This document shows, piece after piece, positions 24,461 to 35,446 of a stretch of 64,000 bases of DNA. Source of the stretch: Epiperipatus broadwayi (Eukaryota > Onychophora > Udeonychophora > Euonychophora > Peripatidae); contig JAQFVV010007261.1 in NCBI GenBank assembly GCA_028023455.1, forward strand, positions 1 through 64,000. The letters run 5' to 3'. Each line of letters opens with the position of its first letter. Within the stretch, counting starts at the first letter, position 1. Under the pieces are notes generated by a model, which saw nothing but the letters and a program-made list of their open reading frames with translations, was not told the DNA's origin and searched no databases. The position numbers and the translations under genes were made by a program.

Positions 24461-25120
24461 AGACACCGCTCTATGGCGCCGTTTTCACGCTAAAACACAT
24501 AAAAATGCTGTTTCCGCGGCTGACACATTCCTGACACATTCGAACCCACATTTTCTATAATACAACTTTTTTGTTGTGCTACAGAATGCAGGCCGCTATG
24601 TCGCATCACAGTACAGCATGTATGTCGCAGCAAATACATTTTTCGAATTTGCAGTTTATAAAATAGTTACGGCTTGATGAGAGAGCTTGTATTTGAATTG
24701 GATGGAAATGTTGTTTTCATTGGATTTTTTATTATTTTAAAGTATTGAAATGTTCAGATTTTTAAAGTAATAATTTTAAGACTTTTTACAATGTACTGTA
24801 TTGAAGTTTTAATTGGGAAAATGTTAAATATATATATATGTTTTTAGTGAGTTGCAAATAGGTAACGTATCAAGTAACGTACTGTTTGTAACATTCCACG
24901 AGACAAAGAAGATTCTACCATGTGTATATTTTTGAAGTAAAAAAGAGCGGTACCAAAAAAATATCCAGTAAGAAAAGTACAAATATACACAATTTTTTGT
25001 AAATTTCATAAAAAGCAAATATTATAAACATGTTTAATAAGTAAAGAAGACATTTATATGTGTTTGTTGTTGTTTAAAAAAGTTTGAGTTTCTTTATTTT
25101 GTCCAAGTACGGTTACAATT
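24461..25120. other. non-coding stretch with a GC-richer patch
   Basis: 24465-24630 is clearly less AT-rich than its surroundings (ATGGCGCCG, CCGCGG, GGCCGC). It contains a B-box-like GGGTTCGAA on the minus strand near 24540-24548, but no convincing A-box. It may be a decayed SINE or other repeat. The rest is AT-rich. Confidence 0.4.
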
Positions 25121-25154
25121 TTGAATTTTTTTTATTTTAGCATTACAAACAACA

Positions 25155-25275
25155 GAACACCAACCCTAAAACTAACCCTAACCCTAAAACTAACCTTAAA
25201 CCTAACCCTTAAACTATCTTTAAACCTAACCCTAAACCTAACCTTAAAACTAACCCTAAACCTAATCGTAACAAC
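25155..25275. repeat. interstitial telomere-like tract
   Basis: About 120 bp of degenerate repeats built from CCCTAA, CCTAAA and CTTAAA units. CCCTAA is the complement of TTAGGG, the common metazoan telomere repeat. The mixed 6-, 7- and 8-base periods mark it as an old or independently arisen satellite, not an active telomere end. Confidence 0.6.
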
Positions 25276-25439
25276 TTTTACTTTTTATTGTCATTCTATT
25301 TGAAGTAAAAAATAGCTGTAATATCTCTTTGTCTGTAAAAAAAAAAAAAAAAGTAAAACGAAGACTAAAAAAATAAAAAATAGCCTAAGAAATTTTACTT
25401 TTTATTATGATTATTATTTTTTAGTTAAACAGCAACACA

Positions 25440-25575
25440 CAAAAAAGTCGTAACACAAGTAAAAAAATAACCGATAGAAAATTGATTAAAAAAAAGCCGT
25501 AACACAAGTAAAAAAATATCCGATAGAAAATTGATAAAAAAAAAGCCATAACACAATTAAAAAAATATATGACAG
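25440..25575. repeat. short tandem repeat, ~56-bp unit, ~2.5 copies
   Basis: Successive units contain CGTAACACAAG, poly-A, CGATAGAAAATTGAT and poly-A (about 25442-25497, 25498-25552, then a partial and more diverged third). Confidence 0.65.
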
Positions 25576-25944
25576 AAAAAACATGAATCATTTTGTAATT
25601 TGTTGATTTTATTTTACATTTATTATTATCATTTAAATTGTATACGTTAATAAAAAATAATATTTATAAAAGACAATTTTGTTTTGTTTTTATTTTCGCA
25701 TTACAAAAAAGCACAGCAAAATTATTATAATCAACGACCAGGGAATGGTCATATTTTATAGTTTTAGCTTGAAAATGATGCCATCCAACGGCATCTTTAT
25801 CTTACAAGACAAGCACCAAAAATCAAAATATATATTTATGCATTAATAATCTAAGAAGAGTATTTGTAGAAATTAATATTTTTAAGCCTAACAAAAGTAA
25901 GAACTTGGTTATGGCTAATCTAATGACATTCTAAATAAAACTGT

Positions 25945-25975
<31 letters not shown>

Positions 25976-28051
25976 ATCTATTTATTTCTCAAAATATTAA
26001 AATTAATGTAATTACAAGCATTAAAAGTGCCAAATAAAAATAACAATAAGGAAAATAATAAACAAATGTGTTATATATATATTGTATCTAATGGAATTTG
26101 ACTAATGCTGGTGACGGGTAGGATGATCAATCTGATGTGATCAAAAGTAAAAAAAAAAGTAATTTAATTTAATCTAATCTAATCTAGTCTAGCTCAATAG
26201 GGATGCCATTATGCAATAAACCATCATAAAGTACTAATAATCTCTATTAAAGTCTAATTTGTTTAAGCTATATGTAAATGAAAGAATAATGAGATTATCT
26301 GCTCCAGACATCAACAAATCCATCACAATTACAAAGTAAACTGCACTGAGCAGTGAAATTGTATATCTTTGCCCTAAACTATAATATATGGTTAGAATAA
26401 TTACTTGATTAGCAATCTAACGAAAATCAAGTCCAATCAATACCTAAAACAGGTTCCATTATACTTTATTAACCTATTATTATTGTAGTAATTTAAATCT
26501 ACTTCAATATTTAATGAAACTGCATTTTATTTAAACAGATGAGCCTTTTAAACAACGCAATTGCATTTTTTTAACAAAACGTTTTTAAATATAGACACTA
26601 TTTAAATCGTTGAAACAAAATAATATTTGAACCAAATGTATATCTTAATTCAATAAAGTTTAATAGAAAGTATAAACATTCATTCCTATCTTTCAATAAG
26701 CGATACATAATTCTTTCTACTTTAATATTTAATTAATAATTTTTTATTGAAAACAACTAGTTTTATATCTTTTTGAAAATACTTTGAAAACATGCATTTC
26801 TTTAAATGCTTAAACAAAATAATCTACGTCTAGTTTAATAAGAAGCTACATCCTAATGTATAAATAATTTATTCATATCTTCCAATAAAGAGATACTTAA
26901 TTATTGCTTCGTTTATGTGTTAAAATATAATACTCCACTAGAATTTATTATTATCAACAATCTATTAGCTAATTTCTTACCTTACAATGTCCATTCATAT
27001 TATACAAAAGATATATTAAGTTTCCATTGGATGTTTATTAACCTAAAATTATTAATATTTTCTATTTAAATCCTCTAATAAATGAACATGAAATTGGTTG
27101 GTAATAATTAAAACATATGATTATAATTGATATTTATACAAATCAAAAGAATATTCAATTAAACCAGTCAATGAAATTTGTACTCTTCGTTTTATAGAAG
27201 TTTAAAAAAAAATCTAAGACGAGTTATTCTGAACCAATGATAAAGTATGATCTATTTAGATTTTTATGACAGAATTAGACAAACAAAGAAAGGATCGGTT
27301 CTAAGCTAATGATATTACTTGTAATATTAACTAAAAAACAAAAAAAAAAACAAATATATTTGAATACAGAAATAAATATAAAATTTATATGGGAATAAAA
27401 TAAATAATGCCAATATGCAAAACATATATCCTATATTTTAGTTCACTTACTGAGCTGAGTTTGAACCTTGTCATTTAAATAGCTAAGTCATCTTATGCAA
27501 TCCAAATAGTAATAAAAAAATAACGAAGTCTTGTCATTTGAATCAACTCAATTTATTTGATTATATAAAGAAAATTGGTAAGATTAACAACAAAATACAT
27601 AGGAAATTAATTTATATTTCAGATTGATTGAATAAAAAAAATGACAAAATTACTGTGTGTATCTCTAAAATGTGTTGGGAAAACAATAACGACATGTATA
27701 AAAAAAAAAATGAATGAATGGAGAGATTTTTTTTTTTTTTTTGGATATCTTACTGAAAATTTTTTATATAACAGATACCAAATATATGGAATTGGATGAG
27801 ATTAAAGCCTATTTGTTTATTAAAATAATAACTGATAAATGAATATGAATTCATATTCATATATTTAAATTTCTTGTCTGTTCGATGTTTTAAACTAAAT
27901 TTTATACCTGCAACAATCAAATTGGATATAAAAAAATCATCGGGTTCAGGTAATTAATAAAGAAATCTCTCCAATCATTTTTATTTCCTAAATTCTATTA
28001 CCCCTAAAGATAATTTAAATGAAATACAAATCATCCTTTATATATATATAT
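25576..28051. other. AT-rich non-coding stretch
   Basis: No gene recognised. It holds (TA)n at about 25945-25969 and a short TAATC/CTAAT-type repeat at about 26165-26190. A (TA)n at about 28038-28050 abuts the solo LTR. Confidence 0.6.
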
Positions 28052-31000
28052 TGAAGCAGTCGGATCTAAGTTCGATCCTAACTTCATGATCTTTCACATG
28101 TAGCCAACTTCAAACCCTTGTACTAACCTTGAATTTCCGATGCAATGGGGCTTTATACGTTCAGTCCACGCTAGTTTCCTTAAAGAAAAACTATTATAAA
28201 TGTGTGTTAAAATTAACTCATTTGAGATTTAAACTAATCATTTCTATTAATAAATTCATGTTAGAATTATTCATGAATTTATATATATTATAACTGCGTG
28301 GATTGTGCATATATATTTATAAATATTTAAATGTACATATTCGTTCTAAAGTTTCATTGCGTCGGAAATGTTTTATTTTACTTTAAATAGTTTGTTCAAA
28401 TTTTCAGTGATTAGAAGCTACATTCTTTCGATAAGCTTTCAGATTGTCACTTTCCAAAAACAATGGGTAAAGTTTTTATTAATTAGAAAAAGATAAGTAT
28501 TTAAAATGTAAGGACGGTCCTAATTAAAATCATTTTCTGATTTTAAAAATTCATTTTCTAATTAGAAAATGAATTCAAGTTAATGAGTTTGAAAGCCTTA
28601 TCGAAGGAATGTATCTAAAAACAACTAGATTAGGAAAGAAGCGCTAGCCTGAAGGCATCATATACAGTATAAAGAGCCCAGGAAAAGTTTCCAAGCAGCT
28701 ATTATTCCTCATTAAGAGAAGCCATATATATTTCATTAGAGAAGCTGCCCAGTTAAATTATGAAGTAAAATAGTGTTTCTACCATGGGGGGGGGGCTTAA
28801 CTTCAGGAGTCTGACTACAGTTCCTGAAGTCCCCTGAAAATCTTCAATGTGGCTATAATATAAAAATTCATATACCAATCGTAAGCTGCGTAAACCTTAG
28901 AGAAATCCTTCAAAATGTCATTCAAATAATTTTCCAAAATGCGCATCTACGTTTCATCCAACTGGACTCTGCTGTGTGTAATTTAAGGAGCCAACCATGA
29001 AGAAATGGTAATATCTTTCTTATATGAACCCCTCTTTTTCCCCGGTCTTTAAATTTTTTTTACACTACCTTTAAATTAAGTACTGTTAAAAGCTCTTCTC
29101 TTTCCTTAATGTATTAATGCTATTTTAAATTATGTAGTAATTCTCTATCTTAATCTCTAGTCTTTAAATTTAATATTTGTTAACTTTCTCTTTTCTTACG
29201 ATGGCGGTTCATTTATTATATTATATATATTTATTGTGTGATTTATTAATGTTGTTTATTTTTTATTATATGCCAATAATAACTTCAACTCGATAATAAT
29301 TTCCTTCGTTGCATTTGCCTTGTTAAATAATATTATATTTATTTTTACAGTAATTCTTACCCACTAGAACTATTTTGATACAGTTCTATTAATTATTGAG
29401 TTGAATGATTTGTACAATTTTTGCTATTTTATTAACTCTTTCCCCGCCTCTTACGAGGCTCCTTGTCGACATCTGACATCACTCTAACTCAGCCAGTTTT
29501 TATACGAAAATATTCGTTAAACACGTATTGAATTCGTTTTTAAAAGTTCTGTAAGATGGTGCCATCTTCCGATTTATTTTACAAGTAAAAAATAAAAAAA
29601 AACGCATTTAAACCTAAACAAAGAAGGAACATTATTTGTGATTGGTTCTTAGCATGCTCTCAGCCGAAAAAGACATTCTGATTGGCTGGAAAGAACAAAG
29701 AAACTGCCTGATCAAAGAAAATAAAGAAAAACGCTGAGATTTTCATTTCGAATACGATTTAAATTATTATAAAATTATATTTATGGAAATTAAAAATTAT
29801 TTTCAGAGAGAATAATAAAAAAACAAAATTATTTTCGAAAAATATTGAAGATTTTAGTAAAAATATTGAAGATGTAGTAAAAAGAAATATTTACTTTTCT
29901 ATAACGTAAAAGTCGATCTTTTTGTTTATATTATAGCTTTTATGTTGCCGATATTGAATATTTTAGAATAAATAAATAGCAATTTATTTTTGAAAGAACT
30001 TTCGTTCTCTTCATAACCTGAAAAATTAATAATATACTTTTTATAAACGTATCTGAGTTGAATTTAATATTATAGGCGAATATGTTTTAACAATAGGCTT
30101 TGTCTTCAGTTTGTGAGTTGGCCAATTAAAAGATTTGATTTTTATCTGATACAACCAATAATAAAATTAGCGGTTAAAAGGTTAATGGCTAATAACAACA
30201 AATTATTAGCTCAATTTTTAACCTATGCTTCCGGCCACTTTACTGAATTTATAATAGTTATTTATTCACATTAATATATTGTTTCACAAAAGGGTTGATA
30301 AAGGAATTAAATGAATATATACTCTAATTCAAATGTTATACTTTCTATTAATATTCAGGGAGGGCATGAGATTTAGGGTATAATTAAAGTATTTTCTAAT
30401 TGCATTAAATATTTGTTGATTAAAGCACGTTTGACTTTAATTTAACTTGATCAGGTCATCATGTACAGCATTCATTATATAAAATGGGTTTTATTATTAA
30501 TTAAAAGATGATTACCAAGTCATCATTTTTCCGAACATTGCTGACGCGAGCCATCTCCTGCTTCACAGCTTGTCCTCAGTGATATTACTGTTCATTAAAT
30601 TACATAGGAAGAAAATACTTCCTCACTTGCTTGTTTTATATTTGGAACACCAAAGGTTTGAGGCTACGACCCAACCTGGTTTTCCGTGTTCTATGGATCC
30701 TTCATATAGGGCATCAAAGACTTGTCAAATACAAGCGCCCTGCTATTTTCTCAAATCACAGACAAGCCATTATTTTTCATATTTATTCTTATAGCTCATA
30801 AGTCATCAGTACCATTTATTTCTCAGTTCCAGTAAAGCCCGCTCTCATGCTCGTAAGTCATGATGAATTGATTTTATTAAAGTCAAACAAATTCATGTTT
30901 ATTTATAATTAAGTAAGTTTAATATTAAATATTAAAGTTATTCCCTAAACACGTATCTTGCTCTTTGTGAATTGATTTACGAATGTGAAAATAAATCTCA

Positions 31001-31596
31001 CATTCTTTTTTTTAGAATTCAAATCATAATTTCTGTCACAGCCAAATACCTTTATCTACTTTTACTTCCTCGTCGGGGCATATATATATATATTTCTCCT
31101 AGAATATTGCGTAATCGTATTGGCATATAATAAGGACTGCCATTCTTATTGTAAATATAAATTCCGTTTAAAGACTAGAGATAATCTATATCATAATCTA
31201 AAAGTTGAACAAAAATTATTATTATTATTATTATTAAACATTTTATTAACACATTTGGTTTTTAACTTTCGTTCTTATTTAATAATTATTTTTAATATTA
31301 ATGCTTGCTGTCTGTATTGGCAACCCGAACACACATATATATATATATATGAGTTGACTTATAAAGATTCTTAGTTATTTTATTATACTTCATTAGAGTT
31401 AAATCAGGGGTCTCATTAATCATCATCATCCGTTGAGCTAGTTCCTTGGCGCATAGTCATGTACCATCGATATATGTCATCCATTGATTTGATCTGAGCT
31501 TGTGAGTTGGGTTTGAATTCAGTTTGAACCACCTGAGTTTGAATCCGACTTTGAGTTTGGGTTTGTTGATGTGTTGGCTTCTTTTTGACCGGTACA
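28052..31596 (+). mobile_element. solo giant LTR (with nested insertion)
   Basis: Plus-strand copy of the LTR at 1837-4516. It starts TGAAGCAGTCGG at 28052 and ends ...GACCGGTACA at 31596, giving the canonical TG...CA ends. It has (TA)n on both sides, so any 4-6 bp target duplication is consistent but cannot be told from the microsatellite. No internal region or second LTR adjoins it, as expected after LTR-LTR recombination. Without the nested element (29436-30181) it is about 2.8 kb. It is more diverged from the left-hand LTRs than they are from each other. Confidence 0.75.
29436..30181. mobile_element. piggyBac-like non-autonomous element nested in LTR
   Basis: A 746-bp block lies within the solo LTR but is missing from the other full LTR copy (site near 3165-3195). 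It is bounded by TTAA at 29432-29435 and 30182-30185, the target duplication of piggyBac transposons. The ends read CTCTTTCCCCGC on the left and, inverted, CCTTTTAACCGC on the right: a short imperfect TIR close to the C-C-C-T-T-T start of this superfamily. The interior has no transposase frame. Confidence 0.6.
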
Positions 31597-32021
31597 ATAT
31601 ATATATAATTAATATGCACACATTTTGATACATAAAAAACAAATCATACCCTAGATAAGAGTCTGTCCAATTTCACTATTTATTTGTCCATCTCAATTTA
31701 CTTATCCCCATTCTCTGTGAAGCAGAAAGAAGTTTATTTCTCAGAAAAGATAAGTCGAACTTTATAAAGCTTCACTTTATTGACAATAATATTCTGATAG
31801 AATAATCCTGTGAATTTTAATAACAGTTTTTTTTTTCCAAAGAGGAGAGTGCAATTTAATTAGCCTTTTTATGATATAAATTAATCCAGTTGATCCTGAG
31901 TGTTTCTTAGCTTGTGACATGATATTTATCCAAATCCAGTGGTAGTTATATTCCAGACTTTAAACCAGAAATATCTTTGTTTTTAAAAAAACTAAAATAG
32001 CCGATTTCATACAAAGCCTTT

Positions 32022-32058
<37 letters not shown>

Positions 32059-32953
32059 TTTCCCTTCTCACATTTTGTTGCCATCTTCTTTGGAACCTTT
32101 CACAAACTGCCATTCAAATGAATGAATGGGCAGATAATTTAAGTTTATTCTTCCATATTTCATGGTTTAACAGTAAAAAAAAAAAAAGAAGAGTTTTTAT
32201 TTAAAATGAATATGGAAAACACGTCTTTTCCTGGCAATGACAAAAAGATGATAGTGTTTTCTTATAGTTTTTTTGGCTATTTATATGATCTCTTTCCGAC
32301 AATATCGTGTCATAACAACCATTGGAAATTACTCAATTAAATCTCAATGCTGAACAATTTTTTTTACAACAATTTCATGGTTTGTAATGTAAGTTTGGAC
32401 GGAAATGGATACATGGTAATAAAAACAAAATTTGATATGATTTTTCCTATTATTTGTAAACCAAAATACAGCATTGATATCACAACCTTTATTCACTTTA
32501 TAAACACAAATAATTTACATATTTATATATATATATATATTTGATAATAATTTTTTTATTACTTTATAAACAAATATACATGGCATAAAAATGTTGAATT
32601 ATATGTAATAATTTTACTATGGTGACTGCATTAACGGAAATGAAATATGTAAAATAATATTGATCCTATTGAAGTGAACTTTTATATTATACTAAATTGT
32701 TTTCAAAATTTATTTATTTATCTATATGTTTTTCCTGAGTTTGATTATAGCGAATTTAGTATTTTAAAGCTAGAATCAACAGTAAACAATACTATTTAAA
32801 AGCTTTAGGTTGCCATGGTGATCAATTTAAACCTATATTTCCAAGATCTCCCACTATCCATTTATCAAGCAAAAGAAAAATCAAACAAGATCAACAAACT
32901 TCTTTATTTTTTATTTTATACTTTGATCATTAATCTGATTATTCACAATATAT
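31597..32953. other. AT-rich non-coding stretch
   Basis: No gene recognised. (TA)n lies at about 32026-32056 and 32522-32541. Confidence 0.6.
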
Positions 32954-33900
32954 TGTAACGGAAACCCGACGATCGAAAGCTTAAACTTCCCTTTTATTTA
33001 TATATACTGGGGAATTCTTATAATTCAAGATCGCCCACTTTCCGCTACCGCAAGCAGAGAGAAAATACAGACATAAACAAATCTATATCCATACTTGAGT
33101 GAACCTGTATGCTATACGGGTATAGCCCCAGGTTATATTTCCTGGTCAACCTTTTCCCGACTGCTGTAAGATTTAAGAGAGTTATAGCACTTGGATAATT
33201 ATAAATATAATGGAATAAAATACGACACCACTAGCTTCACGTGTTAATTAAGTACTCAAATGCATAATAATTATTTTCCAAACCCTCAGATTATATTATT
33301 TTTGGAAGTGGCGAAGAAAGAGATGAAACGGATATTACATAAATAAAGGATATTTAATACAATAAATTATAATAAAAAAAACACTCAAAATTATTAACAC
33401 TCAATATAAAAAAACAGATTATGCTCTAACACTACAATAATAACTAAAAATACAATAGATGATTCTATAAATGATTGCAATCTGTGGAAATAAATTATCC
33501 TTTTATAATCATTTCAAATATTAAAAGAGTCTAATTAATGTCTATCTCATTATATGTGGGATTGGAAATTGCATTAAATTTAAAAGTATGTGCACAAAGT
33601 TATATAAAAGGTATTATTCATAATTACCTAAGTCATTAAGTCTTTGAATAAACTTGGCATCTTGCTGACCGTCCTGTGGAATTTTTCCACTTCTTTAGTA
33701 GGGAACGGTTGCTCTTGGGTTAGATTTGATTGTTGGAACTCCTCCGTATTGTGGGCATCAAGGCAAGGCATAACAAACTCTTCGGCAGGTGCTACATTGG
33801 CAGTTGTTACATCGAGACGCAAACCATTATAGCACAGAAGTCTGCATCACCGGCGATTGCGACTGGCCCTTAGTCACACATCCTCGAAGCTTCCCTTATG
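32954..33900 (-). other. possible retroelement relic with one short open frame
   Basis: On the minus strand 33822-33628 is open for 64 codons (from MRLDVTTANVAPAEEFVMPC to SLFKDLMT) and is preceded by a GC-richer segment. I do not recognise the protein. Further along the same strand, 33230-32954 is also GC-richer than its surroundings and ends ...GTTTCCGTTACA, which could be an LTR end. The layout would fit the tail of a pol gene followed by a 3' LTR, but no diagnostic motif was found. Confidence 0.25.
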
Positions 33901-35433
33901 TTATAGTTTGTTTTCATGTTCCCAAAATTTAACTTTTCATGTCTCCTCTCTATTATATTTCTCTGCTTCTTATCAGAGCAGTGTCTTCACTGAAGTCTCC
34001 ATCAATACTGTTTTCCAATTAATTAATTAAGGTTCTTTATTTTTCAAATTCCTTCTTTATCTTGATCTCTTGCTGTTTTTATTTTATTTCACACCTTTTT
34101 ACTTTTACATGCTTTCAGCAACTTATACAAAATTACTTATAATTTGATATAATTTTATAATCTAATATTTTACATTTATTTGTCAGTCACTTTCTTTAAT
34201 AAAATTATTTCATTTTGACATGAAATAAACCTTACTCTCATTATTCATACATTCACATATGCATTTCATTTTCGTCAAAATGTGTAATTTTAAGACCAGA
34301 AATTTACCTTTTCGTTGCATTCTAAATTTTACTTATATTTTATTTAAAGTCCCCAACTATCGCTTTTTTTAATATCATTAAGTTTCTATTTTATTTATAT
34401 TTTCTTTCTCATTTTTTTAAAATCTTACACTGAACACATAATATCGATATTTCTAACCTTAATATTTCTATTCTTTTTTTACAATCTGAACTTTGAAGGG
34501 CAAAAGATAATAATCTTTTTGATTCTAATTCCCTCTCTTTTTTAATTAAACATTTCTTTGTTTTGTAATTTTTTTAAACTCACTTTTTTTTTATAACCCA
34601 AGCACAATATTTAACATTCTTTAAATGTTAAATATATATATATGTGACCGCAGTATGTGCGATCATCACAATATAGACAACTTTAATAAGTAGTTGTATT
34701 CAATTTAGATAGGAATTTTTAAAAAATATGTATAACTATGGATTTAAGCTGAGATAAGTCAATGTAGTTTAAGTTTTGAGCTTTCAATTAAATCACTTAA
34801 ATTGCTTGTCTAATTGCTGTTACCGACTTTAAAAAATTAAAAAATTTCAAATATATTATAAAAATTATAAAGTTTTGATTTAAAAATCATGAAAAAAATA
34901 TAAAATAATTATTAATGTTATTTCAAACCTATGATTACAAAGTAAAACTATATCAGTAAATGGTAACAATTCTGTAAAATTCTTCAAAGTCTGCATGGAT
35001 TAGTGCAATAGTATAATAACAGGTTTTACAGCTCAAGATCTACGGATTACTTTTTAAGTAGGTCACTTGTGGTTGCTTAAATTTATTATGAATTCCTAAA
35101 TAATAAACCATTTGATTTATAAAGCATTCAAATTAGTTGAGAGTAATATAAACATTAATAAATTTATAGACAATATGTAGAGAATGAAATTGATTAATAT
35201 TTTTATTTTTAAATACATATAGCTTGAATGATATTTTCCAATTAATATGGATTTCATATGTCATAGCATCTGCCTCGGCTAACAACGCAAGACTTGATAA
35301 TATAAATTACATAAACATTTATTACCATTATGACTGATTTTATTGGTGCATTTGTATATTATCTAAAAAAACACCATGTTTTGATAAGTATACATTTTTA
35401 TTATTTGCAGAAAAAAAAGTATCCATAGTTTAA
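33901..35433. other. AT-rich non-coding stretch
   Basis: No gene or repeat family recognised. Confidence 0.6.
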
Positions 35434-35446
35434 TTATTTTGTTAGA

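Noticed and set aside
25121-25303. Open frame made of repeated TLKLTLNL-type residues
   Set aside because: It is a translation of the telomere-like tandem repeat.
31416-31619. Minus-strand frame rich in TQTQ and ending in Asp residues, partly shared with 1840-2010
   Set aside because: It lies antisense to the LTR. The sharing is LTR homology, and the frame is not kept between copies.
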